Part shown: positions 1 through 7,527 of the stretch, one piece after another
Layout: each line of letters opens with the position of its first letter
Numbering within the stretch: the stretch's first letter is position 1
NCBI GenBank assembly: GCA_003567095.1
Contig: PXAQ01000251.1
Coordinates: 1 to 17,591 of the forward strand
Source of the DNA: Phycisphaerae bacterium
GTDB lineage: Bacteria; Planctomycetota; Phycisphaerae; Sedimentisphaerales; Anaerohalosphaeraceae
Length of the DNA stretch: 17,591 nucleotides
Direction: 5' to 3'
The notes under the pieces: generated by a model
Database searches by the model: none
The model's input: only the letters and a program-made list of their open reading frames with translations
What the model was told of the DNA's origin: nothing
Made by a program: the position numbers and the translations under genes

Positions 1-803
1 AAAATAAGGAAGTGACCATCGGCATCACCGGCAAATACACCTCCGTCCGCGACAGCTATGCCTCAATCCTGAACGCCCTGGAACATGCCGGCATTCATCT
101 GGGCTGCACCGTCAATGTCAATTGGATTGAGACCTCTGAGGTCACGGATAAAAACGCCGACCGGCTGCTGAACCAGGTGGACGGCATTATTGTCCCCGGC
201 GGCTTCGGGTCGCGGGGGATGGAGGGCAAGATATCAAGCGTCCGCTACGCGCGCGAGAATAATATCCCCTATCTGGGTCTGTGTTTGGGCTTTCAGGCGG
301 CGGTGATCGAATACGCCCGCAACGTCTGCGGTCTCAGCGATGCCGACAGCACCGAAGTCAACTCACAGTGCAAGGCGCCGGTCATTGATGTGCTGCCCGA
401 ACAGAAAAAGATCGAGGGGCTCGGCGGTAATATGCGGCTGGGCGGCCAGGATGTCACCATTAAGCCCGACACGCTGGCTTGGCGTTTGTTCGGCAAGGTC
501 GAGTCGGTGCGGCTTCGGTTCCGGCATCGCTATGAGGTGGACCCGAAGTACATTGAAACGCTTGAGCAGCACGGCCTGGTCTTTTCGGGCAAGTCGCCGA
601 CCCAGCCGATCATGCAGATTCTTGAATTTCCCGATCATCCGTTTTTCATGGGTACACAGGCCCATCCGGAATTGACCAGCCGGCCGCTGCAGCCGCAGCC
701 GATGTTTGTTGCCCTGGTTGCCGCGGCCATTCGACGACGATACGCTCAGGCCGATACGGCCTTGCCGGAGGATGCGGTACAGGCGGTGTGCCGGGTGTGC
801 TGA
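1..803 (+). CDS. pyrG: CTP synthase, C-terminal glutamine amidotransferase part (5' partial)
   Basis: CTP synthase makes CTP from UTP, ATP and glutamine-derived ammonia in the cytoplasm. The visible part is the class I glutaminase half. The frame is open to the left edge (codons from base 3 read Asn-Lys-Glu before the GTG at 12), so the GTG is internal and the synthase half lies outside the window. The start of the domain, VTIGITGKYTSVRDSY, matches the family's VTIAIVGKY linker. Next come the oxyanion-loop stretch VPGGFGSRGMEGK, the nucleophile Cys in LGLCLGFQ, the STEVN stretch, RHRYEVD, and the His/Glu pair in THPEL-like AHPELTSRP. The end of the protein agrees with the family. A 5-bp inverted repeat (800-804 with 812-816) sits on the stop codon but has no U-run. 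The gene converges on the lipoprotein gene. Identification is very secure. Confidence 0.96.
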   Translation, partial: NKEVTIGITGKYTSVRDSYASILNALEHAGIHLGCTVNVNWIETSEVTDKNADRLLNQVDGIIVPGGFGSRGMEGKISSVRYARENNIPYLGLCLGFQAAVIEYARNVCGLSDADSTEVNSQCKAPVIDVLPEQKKIEGLGGNMRLGGQDVTIKPDTLAWRLFGKVESVRLRFRHRYEVDPKYIETLEQHGLVFSGKSPTQPIMQILEFPDHPFFMGTQAHPELTSRPLQPQPMFVALVAAAIRRRYAQADTALPEDAVQAVCRVC

Positions 804-869
804 CGTTCTATGTCAGGCAGGGGGGGCACCGGGGTGATATGTGAATAAATACGCAGGGTAAAGGTGCGG

Positions 870-1223
870 TCAGGAATTTTTAAGCTGGTCGAGCCGTTCT
901 TTGAGCCGTTCATTTTCTTCGCGGAGCTGTTCGGCGCGCCGTTCGGCCTCGGCTGTAATTTCAAGCAGGCGGCGGGTGTTCCGGCCGGTTTGCTCGGTAA
1001 TGCGCAGCATTTCTTCGTGAGCGTCCTGGAGTTCCTGCTCCAGTTGGGCGATGCGACGGTCTTTTTGTTCAAGCTGTTTTCGCAGCTCAATGTTTTCATC
1101 GGCGACCAGACGCGCCCGGCGAATCAGGGCGTCGTCAGCTTGAGGCTCTGCGCAGCCGGAGGCCAGAAGGGTCACGCAAAAAAAAAGCCCTACACTTATT
1201 GCGACACAATATATCGGCTTCAT
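870..1223 (-). CDS. small coiled-coil lipoprotein, function unknown
   Basis: This is a 117-residue protein. It begins with a positively charged and hydrophobic signal peptide (about residues 1-23) followed by LLASGC, a lipobox-like site whose Cys24 would be lipidated. The mature part, from about residue 33 to the end, is rich in Glu, Arg, Leu and Gln with heptad spacing (for example QLEQKDRRIAQLEQELQDA), so one long coiled coil is predicted. There are no catalytic motifs. The ATG at 1223 is preceded by a good AGGAGA ribosome site six bases away, and a sigma-70-like promoter lies further upstream. The family is not recognisable. Small Lpp-like or envelope-spacer lipoproteins look similar, but that is only an analogy. 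The gene stands alone, convergent with pyrG. Confidence 0.75.
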   Translation of the reverse strand: MKPIYCVAISVGLFFCVTLLASGCAEPQADDALIRRARLVADENIELRKQLEQKDRRIAQLEQELQDAHEEMLRITEQTGRNTRRLLEITAEAERRAEQLREENERLKERLDQLKNS

Positions 1224-1263
1224 AGAAGTCTCCTGAAATCGTCAATTCTTGGTACTAAACAGT

Positions 1264-1292
1264 ATTATAACTGTCGGTCATTTACAGAGCAA
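1264..1292 (-). promoter_or_regulatory. sigma-70-like promoter of the lipoprotein gene
   Basis: Read on the minus strand, TTGCTC (1292-1287) is followed by a 17-base spacer and a perfect TATAAT (1269-1264). The predicted start of transcription is near 1257, leaving a leader of about 34 bases that contains the AGGAGA ribosome site before the ATG at 1223. The -10 box is exact, while the -35 box is a partial match. Confidence 0.55.
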
Positions 1293-1494
1293 ACTTAATC
1301 TGTTATATGAGACCCCGGGCGAGTGAGAATATTTTGGTAGGCTATGGAGTTTATTATCTAATACGACAGCGCTACTTAGTTCGTAAGTCCTTATTTTTGC
1401 GTTGGTGGGAAATTCAGGCAAACCGTTTTTTTGATGTCTTAAAGTCGATTTCTATTCAAAATCAGTGCTGTTTTACCAAGCATTTTTAGTACAA
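1293..1494. other. AT-rich stretch with no recognisable gene
   Basis: This spacer lies between the lipoprotein promoter and the left end of the deleted insertion sequence. It has a plus-strand open frame of 60 codons (1307-1489), but no ribosome site of note and no resemblance to a known protein. I see no RNA-gene signature. It is treated as non-coding. Confidence 0.4.
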
Positions 1495-2211
1495 GTGAAC
1501 TTTCGCACTTTTGATGACTGATTATGTTGCCGTTGCTGCGGCATTGATCAGGAACTGTCTAATTCGTGCAGGTACGGGTATGTTTTCCGAGCATGCTTGT
1601 AATTAGTTTTCGCCGCAACATCCGTCGCAGAGCGGCCAGCGCATCTTGAAAACTGGGGTGCGTCTTGGTCGTGCACCACGGCAGGATTGGAAACTTCAAG
1701 TTGACCCGCAACGTCAGGACCACGAGATTCAATCCCCAGCAATGGACGATCTTGACGGCCGTCGGCCGGGCCGCATTCCGCCACCAGGCCGCACCGTCGA
1801 TCTTTTTGCCGGTGTGATGGAAGACGGTATCGTCCAAATCCAGCCAGACCATACCGGACGGATAGAAGAGGCCGATCAGCCACTGTGCCAGACGTTTCCA
1901 CAGCTCGGCCGGCTGCCAGCGGGATTTACCAAACAATCGGTGGAAGGCGTCGTGCGGCCGCTTGCCGGCAGGGTGGGCAAAGGGCAGGATGCCTGTTACA
2001 GTGGGCCGGCCGGTACACATCATTCAGCCCGTGACCAGATCGACAAATACCAACGCCGTCGGCTGGGTGAAAACGGGCAAAAAAATCATAAGGATGGCGT
2101 CCCATGCCGATATAAGAGCCTCCATGAAAAAAGGTGTTCGATACCCTTTTCATCGGCAGGCCATTTTTTATTTGTACAGTTTTTATAGGACTAAAAAGTG
2201 CGAGCGTTCAC
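1495..2211 (-). mobile_element. internally deleted, MITE-like insertion sequence (IS701-like transposase type)
   Basis: The ends carry matching inverted repeats. The left end 1495-1512 reads GTGAACTTTCGCACTTTT and the complement of the right end (2211-2194) reads GTGAACGCTCGCACTTTT, which is 16 of 18 identical. Between them is only about 680 bp, holding a transposase remnant on the minus strand (about 1559-2125). A full IS701-type element is roughly twice this length, so the middle has been lost while both ends survive. No convincing target duplication is visible. The element lies between the lipoprotein and phosphatase genes, close to where the sulfur operon breaks off. The repeat match is directly visible; the family name is inferred from the transposase motifs and is less certain. 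Confidence 0.65.
1559..2125 (-). pseudogene. broken DDE transposase (IS701-like), nonsense codon and internal deletion
   Basis: The ancestral start is probably the ATG at 2125, giving MEALISAWDAILMIF and running to VFVDLVTG. There an in-frame TGA (2026-2024) stands where related transposases often have Trp (codon TGG). The same frame then continues with MMCTGRPTVTGIL, a close match to the CTGRRTVTG-type motif of this family, then LLxLDDT-like WLDLDDTVFHHTGKKIDGAAWW with the first catalytic Asp. After about residue 135 the sequence passes straight into THPSFQDALAALRRML, which resembles the C-terminal part of such transposases, and stops at 1559. The central segment with the remaining catalytic acids is missing. 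The protein cannot be active. The family call rests on motif memory and should be checked by alignment. Confidence 0.65.
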
Positions 2212-2316
2212 ATAGACTGAAATATGGTATTTTAGACCATTCCACTGTTCAATATATAGTGCTCCCGGTAGTAAGTGCTGAAGTTTTGCAAAATTGTCTT
2301 TCACGCTATATGATCT

Positions 2317-3789
2317 TTAATGTACTTCAATCGCAACCAGTGTTACATCGTCTTTTTGTCGACCTTTATGGAAGTATTGTACGGTCGAAATAATAGAATC
2401 AACCTGAGTCTGCAATTCTTGTTTTTTCGCTGATGCCACAAAAGAACCAAGATCAAAGGGGCCTTGGCCATAATATTCCGGAGCTTCTTCAATGCCGTCT
2501 GAAAATAAAAATAAACGAGCGCCCGGCTCTAACTGCAGTTGCATGACAGCCCACTGCTGCTCTTCAAAAACCCCAAGCAGCGGCGCCGTTGAATCCAGAG
2601 AGCGAATCGTCTCCGGCAACATCAATAGGCCTCCGGTATGGCCTGCGGCGCAATAGGTCCATGTTCGACCTTCGGAATTCCATACCCCAACGCAAGCGGT
2701 AACAAACATCCCATCGGGGACCGTGGACAGTAAATCCTTGTTCACAGATGCCAATGCCGCCGAAAGATCCGGGGACTCCGATAATCGTCGATGAATCGAC
2801 ATCTTTGCAACACCCGTCAATAACGCAGCGCTGATCCCGTGACCGCACACATCCAAAATAACAAATGCAGTGCGTACTTCAGAGAGTGGGATAATGTCAT
2901 ATAAATCACCTGCCACTTCTTTTGCGGGTAAATATTCAGCCGCAATTTTCAAGCCGGCAATGTCAGGGATGATTTTGGGCAAAAGGTTTTTCTGAATTTT
3001 ACTTGCCTGCTCAATTTCATGTCTATGTTCCCGCTCATACTTTTCAAGTTCATCGGCCATCGCATTAAATTCTTCCGAAAGTATCCTGAAATCTTCAGAA
3101 CCTACCGGAACAGACCGTGTATTGAAATTTCTCATCGCCCATTGTCTGGCTGCAACGACTAAACCGGAAACAGGCCGGATGACCCACAACCGCATTGCCA
3201 GGTAAACAATGGAGATCAGGCTCAACACCGACACCCCCGTTGTGATACCCCTGTTGACCAATTGATTTCTCAGCCGCATTTCCATATGGTCAAGAGTCTG
3301 AGCGACGATGACTGTTATGCCTGCGGTTTGATGTGTCAACATGGTATAAGCGAGTTCGTGGCGATTTGATTTGAGGATATTCGTCTCGGAACCGGACGTG
3401 AATAAATCTTTATTGATCTCATCAGCCTGATGATGCACCTGAACAAGAACGTCTCCCTTGGCATCCAGCACAATAATGAGATGCCCCGGCGAGATAAACT
3501 CGTTCATCTGGCGGCAATGTTCGATGACATAATCACGATAGTTGTCCTCGCCGACAATTTTGTCGTAAGCAATCAGCAACGAACGCGCTTGCTCTTCAAG
3601 AGAAGCTACCGTCGCACTGACACTTTCATTATAAGCACGATGGTAATCAACAACCATACCAATTGCCGGGATTAATATTCCAATAAGCACCAAAAGACCG
3701 ACAAGGCGAAACTGCAAAGTAGTCTTCAATATGGCCTTTTTTGCACAAGATGCGTATGCGTAAAATAGTTTCATCATGGATGAACCCAT
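2317..3789 (-). CDS. membrane sensor with HAMP and PP2C/SpoIIE-type phosphatase domain (RsbU-like)
   Basis: This 490-residue protein has a transmembrane helix near residues 26-47, an extracytoplasmic sensor-like region to about 180 and a second helix near 182-204. A HAMP linker follows (about 203-255, with RPVSGLVVAARQWAMRNF), then a short helical stretch with the QKNLLP signature, and a PP2C-type phosphatase domain. The metal ligands are visible: GDLYD (Asp295), ILDVCGHG (Asp313), FSDGIEEA (Asp431) and KDDVT near 480. Family members remove phosphate from serine or threonine of anti-sigma-factor antagonists. The target here is unknown, as no such partner is encoded nearby. The first ATG (3789) and the ATG pair at 3777/3774 are both possible starts, and none has a strong ribosome site. 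The gene looks more AT-rich than the sulfur operon and begins just past a truncated cysteine synthase, so it may belong to a transferred segment. Confidence 0.85.
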   Translation of the reverse strand: MGSSMMKLFYAYASCAKKAILKTTLQFRLVGLLVLIGILIPAIGMVVDYHRAYNESVSATVASLEEQARSLLIAYDKIVGEDNYRDYVIEHCRQMNEFISPGHLIIVLDAKGDVLVQVHHQADEINKDLFTSGSETNILKSNRHELAYTMLTHQTAGITVIVAQTLDHMEMRLRNQLVNRGITTGVSVLSLISIVYLAMRLWVIRPVSGLVVAARQWAMRNFNTRSVPVGSEDFRILSEEFNAMADELEKYEREHRHEIEQASKIQKNLLPKIIPDIAGLKIAAEYLPAKEVAGDLYDIIPLSEVRTAFVILDVCGHGISAALLTGVAKMSIHRRLSESPDLSAALASVNKDLLSTVPDGMFVTACVGVWNSEGRTWTYCAAGHTGGLLMLPETIRSLDSTAPLLGVFEEQQWAVMQLQLEPGARLFLFSDGIEEAPEYYGQGPFDLGSFVASAKKQELQTQVDSIISTVQYFHKGRQKDDVTLVAIEVH

Positions 3790-3836
3790 TATTTCAATAA
3801 CAGAAACGATTTAACTTTATTCGCTCATTGCAGCAT

Positions 3837-3998
3837 CTATTCGAAAAGCGTCATGCTACGATCCTTGACACTGCTCGCGGGATTATAAAATTCCAGCTTT
3901 GCGGCAATTTTACAATGCGGCTTTTGGGTCATCCGATTCAGCCAAACCATCGGCGTTCTGCCGACAAGTTCAGTCACATTGTTTGTTATGCACATCAT
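3837..3998 (-). pseudogene. truncated cysteine synthase (O-acetylserine sulfhydrylase), N-terminal 53 codons only
   Basis: A short frame starts 13 bp after the sulfite reductase stop codon. It reads TELVGRTPMVWLNRM, then KIAAKLEFYNPASSVKDR, and ends at TAG (3839-3837) eleven residues after the lysine motif. This is the unmistakable N-terminus of the CysK/CysM fold: the family's T-E-L-I-G-x-T-P-L start, the K-L-E-x-x-N-P stretch and the PLP-binding lysine of SVKDR. Functional members have about 300 residues, so more than 80 percent is missing. A neighbouring frame gives RIDAAMSE and then a stop, which might be a few more decayed codons. The position shows that cysteine synthase was once the last gene of the operon. 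The residual peptide would bind neither substrate nor partner in a normal way. The start could be either ATG of the pair at 3998 and 3995. Confidence 0.85.
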
Positions 3999-4011
3999 TG
4001 TGCTTTCTCGC

Positions 4012-6300
4012 TTACTTTAAGCGCTTGACAACAACAGTAACATACTGGCCGTGGTCAATCTCATCCAGCACGTCCTGGGACTGTTGACGCAAACTGGCCG
4101 GGACATTGCGCTGCGGTTCGCCTTTGTCCAGGAGGATTTCAAGCGTCTGGCCGAGCGGAATCTTCTCAAGTTCGAGCTTGGCTTTGACAAAATTCATCGG
4201 GCAGGCCACGCCGCGCAAGTCCGCTGTATAACGCCGAACAGATTCCTCGGCTTCATTGACGGCTGTATCCGTGTGGTACGGATCGGCGGTGAACTTCAAG
4301 TTCGCATCCAGCGAATGGAACAATTCGACAACACGCTCGATGAGTGCGGCTGTTTGCCCGACGGCTTCTGCCAGCAGTCGGCCCTGTCCCATCTTCCAGT
4401 CCAGCGCGGCATCGAGAAGGGTCTGAACATCCGGGCTGACCCAGCCGGGAGCGATCAGATTCTGACGAAAACTATGGAACACTTCCCGATCACGCATCGG
4501 CTCAAGACCGAACAGGACAAGCAGCGCCCGTGCGGCGGAGACAATCGCACTGTATAACGAATCGCCTCCGGCCTCAAGTCCGGCCTGCTGTGCCCGGCCA
4601 AGGGCCTCGCGGGCTTGCTTGATATCCGACGTGATCACATCCATCACACCGGCCCCGCATTCACCGGCCCCCCGACCGGCCAGTGAAAACGGAACCTCGC
4701 TTCCGATATCATAAAAATAATCCTCGGCAATCTCCGCCGGCAATTCGCGATAGGCAGCCACGACCGACTCGACAAAATCGCTGTCGGCCATATCCCCGGC
4801 CAGTAAGTCCGCGACCAGGGACGGGATGCGCCGGGCCGGGACGGCGCCGAATCTTTTAGCAAGCACCGCGCCATCGGCGTCAAGATGGCCGCCGGCCAGG
4901 ACCTCATAGAACGGCATCAATCTGCCGTTGATCCGCTTGGCTCGGCCCTCAAAGCCAAGCTGCGCGATCGTATGACTGGCACAGGAATTGGCACAGCCGC
5001 TGATTCGAATCACAACCGAACTGTCGGACTTGACCTCGGGCAACGTTTTAAGGTGTTCGTTGATCGCCTCGGCCAGCCCGCGCGACAGGCACAGTCCCAG
5101 TTTGCATGTGCGTGCGCCGGTGCAGTTGACCACGGTCGGCAGCGGATCATCGAATGTGACCGACTCAAGCGCGTGTAATGCCTCAAGCGTCTGCCGGACA
5201 TCGGTGCCGGCGACACGGGTCAACAACATATCCTGCAGCTGCGTGGTGCGGACAAAGCCCCGACTGTAGGTTTCGGCGACGTCGGCCAGCCGCAGCAAAT
5301 CATCGCAACGGATATCGCCTTTATCCAGCTTTAATCGGAGGGTGTAATAGCCGGGTCGGTTTTCCGCCTGGACATACGTGTTTTGCGGTACACTGTCATT
5401 CTGGGCATCCGGACTTGATGGCCAGTGCCTGATTTCCGGAACGGGCAGGGGCAGGGATTCCGACGCGGCCTGGCGGCGATACTGAAGATACAGCTTTTGG
5501 AATGCGTCATCGCCGATTCGATCCCGGACATAACGCAGCCGGGCACGGTGCTTATGGGCCCTGTCGCCGTGTTCGCTGAACAGTTTTTTCAGGGCATGGG
5601 CCACCTGAAACACCGCATCGACCGGCACAAACTGTTCGACCTTAAGCGCCGCCTTGGGATCGGCCCCAAGGCCGCCGCCGGCAAAGACCGTAAAACCTTC
5701 CTTGCCGTCCCTGGTGGTCGCCACAAACCCCAGATCGCCGGCCGTTGCCATGGCGCTGTCGTGCCGGCAGCCTGAAAACGCGATTTTGAACTTTCGCGGC
5801 AGGGTGTATGAGCCCGGCTGGGCAAGCAGAAACTCCGCCAGCGCAACCGCATACGGCGCCACATTAAACACCTCATCGGCCGATACGCCAGCGCGCGGGC
5901 AGGCGGTGATGTTGCGCACCGTATTGCCGCCCCCGCCCCGCGGCGAAAGCCCGGCGGCCAAAAGCTGTTCGATAACATCCGGCGTATCCTCTACTTGCAC
6001 ACCGTGAAGCTGAATGTCCTGGCGTGTGGTAACATGCGCCACGCCGTTGCCGTAGGCGGCCCCGATGTCGGCGATCGCGCGAAGCTGCGACGGCGTAACC
6101 AGACCGGCCCCGATGCGTATGCGAACCATATACGTATGGCCCGAACGCTCTTCGTAGATGCCCGTCGCCACACGATAGACCTTAAAGGCCATCGCAGAGG
6201 TCGCGCCCTGCAAAAAGGCCTCGAGGTTCTGACGGTAGGCCCTCATATCGGCGACGACATTATCCGGCAATTGGATCGTATATTTTTCATATTCATTCAT
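4012..6300 (-). CDS. siroheme sulfite reductase fused to a HEPN-like region and a C-terminal TusA domain
   Basis: This protein reduces sulfite to sulfide in the cytoplasm for assimilation. In the 762-residue form, residues 1-540 hold two nitrite/sulfite-reductase half-repeats, with TTRQDIQLHG (about 91-100), GGGGNTVRNITACPRAG (122-138) and the Fe-S/siroheme cysteines Cys393 and Cys399 (NCTGARTC) plus Cys436 and Cys440 (SGCANSC). Residues 555-670 are helical and resemble a HEPN-type four-helix domain. Residues 688-762 are a TusA/SirA sulfur-transfer domain with DLRGVACPMNFVKAKLE, where Cys700 would carry a persulfide. I prefer the ATG at 6300, which overlaps the protease gene's stop, over the TTG at 6309. 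The operon context (HcyS, MetY) makes sulfide for homocysteine the main job. The two extra domains suggest sulfur is handed on or gated rather than simply released, which is inference. Confidence 0.92.
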   Translation of the reverse strand: MNEYEKYTIQLPDNVVADMRAYRQNLEAFLQGATSAMAFKVYRVATGIYEERSGHTYMVRIRIGAGLVTPSQLRAIADIGAAYGNGVAHVTTRQDIQLHGVQVEDTPDVIEQLLAAGLSPRGGGGNTVRNITACPRAGVSADEVFNVAPYAVALAEFLLAQPGSYTLPRKFKIAFSGCRHDSAMATAGDLGFVATTRDGKEGFTVFAGGGLGADPKAALKVEQFVPVDAVFQVAHALKKLFSEHGDRAHKHRARLRYVRDRIGDDAFQKLYLQYRRQAASESLPLPVPEIRHWPSSPDAQNDSVPQNTYVQAENRPGYYTLRLKLDKGDIRCDDLLRLADVAETYSRGFVRTTQLQDMLLTRVAGTDVRQTLEALHALESVTFDDPLPTVVNCTGARTCKLGLCLSRGLAEAINEHLKTLPEVKSDSSVVIRISGCANSCASHTIAQLGFEGRAKRINGRLMPFYEVLAGGHLDADGAVLAKRFGAVPARRIPSLVADLLAGDMADSDFVESVVAAYRELPAEIAEDYFYDIGSEVPFSLAGRGAGECGAGVMDVITSDIKQAREALGRAQQAGLEAGGDSLYSAIVSAARALLVLFGLEPMRDREVFHSFRQNLIAPGWVSPDVQTLLDAALDWKMGQGRLLAEAVGQTAALIERVVELFHSLDANLKFTADPYHTDTAVNEAEESVRRYTADLRGVACPMNFVKAKLELEKIPLGQTLEILLDKGEPQRNVPASLRQQSQDVLDEIDHGQYVTVVVKRLK

Positions 6301-6715
6301 GGTCAACAATCTCTATTTGGCGTTCGCTGATCGTGTGTTCGTTTACGTCAAAGGCCCGTATCGACGGGCTGTGCTGCTGCTGGAGCGACAGGATGACATG
6401 CGCCACCCCCGGCGTCAGCGCCAGCCGAATATCCTCATCGGACAGCCGCGCCGGCGTCTCCGGATGGCTGTGAAAAATCGCCAGCAGGCGACGCCCCGTC
6501 TGCCGGATCGCTTTAACGGCGGCAAATTGTTCTTTGGGGTCCATCATAAAATGCTCACCGCTGGCATCGGTGTTGGTCATCGGATAATAGACCCTGACGG
6601 CGGCGTCCCGGCCGGCCAGCAGCCCGCAGGCCTCAAGCGGATACTCGTGCCGGGCATGATCGAGCAACTGCTGATAAATCCGCCGTGGCATTTTAATCGT
6701 CTCTGTTTTCTGCAT
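6293..6715 (-). CDS. hcyD: JAMM/MPN (M67-type) metalloprotease, HcyD-like carrier-protein processing enzyme
   Basis: This is a 140-residue single-domain JAB1/MPN protein. The zinc site is complete: Glu28 in EACGLLAG, His82 and His84 in FHSHPETP, Ser92 and Asp95 in LSDED, which together fit the HxH-x7-S-x2-D pattern. Bacterial relatives cleave behind the diglycine of ubiquitin-like sulfur carriers. In mycobacteria Mec releases cysteine from CysO, and in Wolinella HcyD removes a C-terminal residue from HcyS. Here the carrier HcyS ends with two residues after its glycine run, so removal of Leu-Tyr is the likely task. Its ATG shares one base with the hcyF stop codon, and its own stop overlaps the sulfite reductase start by eight bases, which implies tight translational coupling. 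The symbol follows the Wolinella system by context. Confidence 0.88.
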   Translation of the reverse strand: MQKTETIKMPRRIYQQLLDHARHEYPLEACGLLAGRDAAVRVYYPMTNTDASGEHFMMDPKEQFAAVKAIRQTGRRLLAIFHSHPETPARLSDEDIRLALTPGVAHVILSLQQQHSPSIRAFDVNEHTISERQIEIVDHE

Positions 6716-7527
6716 CAGCTTGCCTCATTCAAATCGCACACCGGCTGCTGCTCGTCTTTCAGGTCGGTCACCGTCGGCGCATCACCGCAAATCGGGCAGT
6801 TGTCGTTGCGCTTGAGCGAAACGCGGCGAAAGGCCATCGTCAAAGCGTTGTAGGTCAGCAGCACATCGCTGAGAAGATCGCCCAGAGACAATACATACTT
6901 GATCGCCTCGGTCGCCTGCAGGGAGCCGATCACGCCGGGCAATACGCCCAGCACACCGGCCTGCGAGCACGACGGCACCGCCCCGGCCGGCGGCGGCGAA
7001 TGGAATACGCACCGATAGCAGGTACTTTTTCCGGGCAGCACCGTCATCAACTGCCCATCAAAGGCGATGATACCCGCGTGTGAAAATGCCTTGCGCTCAA
7101 AATAACAGGCGTCATTGATCAGAAATTTCGCCGCGAAATTGTCCGTCCCGTCGATCACAAAATCATACTCTCGGACAATCGGCCTGATGTTTTCAGCGGT
7201 CAGGTGATACGGATAGGTGTTGACCGTCACATCGGGATTCAGCGCCGCGATTGTCTCTTTGGCCGAGCGAACCTTTTGGCGACCCACATCGGCGGTGGTA
7301 TGAAGAATCTGTCGCTGCAGATTGGTCAAATCCACCGTATCGCCGTCCACGATGCCAAGGGTTCCCACACCGGCCGCGGCCAGAAACAGCGCCGCCGGCG
7401 ACCCCAGACCGCCTGCACCGACAATCAGGATTCGCGAGGCTAGCAGCTTTTGCTGGCCGGCGCCGCCGACTTTGTCAAGAATAATATGTCGGCTGTACCG
7501 TTCAATCTGTTGTTCAGTAAAGTCCAC
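6715..7527 (-). CDS. hcyF: E1-like adenylyltransferase (ThiF/MoeB/HesA family), HcyF-like activase of the sulfur carrier
   Basis: This 270-residue enzyme would adenylate the C-terminal glycine of HcyS so that it can be converted to a thiocarboxylate. It starts with ERYSRHIILDKVG, the family's opening motif. The nucleotide-binding GAGGLG is at 37-42, TNLQRQ at 68-73 and DGTDNF at 126-131. A zinc-site pair Cys170/Cys173 joins Cys244/Cys247, and Cys187 in PSCSQAGVLGVLPG occupies the catalytic-loop region. There is no rhodanese domain, so sulfur must come from sulfide or another donor, such as the nearby TusA domain. The GTG start at 7527 lies inside the hcyS reading frame, with a perfect GGAGG five bases upstream (7537-7533). 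A MoeB or ThiF housekeeping role is possible in principle, but gene order points to HcyS. Confidence 0.9.
   Translation of the reverse strand: MDFTEQQIERYSRHIILDKVGGAGQQKLLASRILIVGAGGLGSPAALFLAAAGVGTLGIVDGDTVDLTNLQRQILHTTADVGRQKVRSAKETIAALNPDVTVNTYPYHLTAENIRPIVREYDFVIDGTDNFAAKFLINDACYFERKAFSHAGIIAFDGQLMTVLPGKSTCYRCVFHSPPPAGAVPSCSQAGVLGVLPGVIGSLQATEAIKYVLSLGDLLSDVLLTYNALTMAFRRVSLKRNDNCPICGDAPTVTDLKDEQQPVCDLNEAS

Noticed and set aside
800..816. Inverted repeat at the pyrG stop as a terminator
   Set aside because: Only five pairs form and there is no U-run, so termination is not supported.
864..1298. Plus-strand open frame of 144 codons over the lipoprotein gene
   Set aside because: It is antisense to the lipoprotein, which has a signal peptide, ribosome site and promoter. 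The plus-strand frame has no motif and a strange Phe/Leu-rich composition typical of a shadow.
1307..1489. 60-codon plus-strand frame between the lipoprotein promoter and the insertion sequence
   Set aside because: It has no recognisable motif, no good ribosome site and no supporting neighbour.
1646..2188. Plus-strand open frame of 180 codons inside the deleted insertion sequence
   Set aside because: It is antisense to the transposase remnant, whose motifs are recognisable on the minus strand.
3865..3893. TTGACA with TAAAAT on the plus strand
   Set aside because: The spacer is only about 15 bases, no plus-strand gene follows, and it lies inside the cysteine synthase stub on the other strand.
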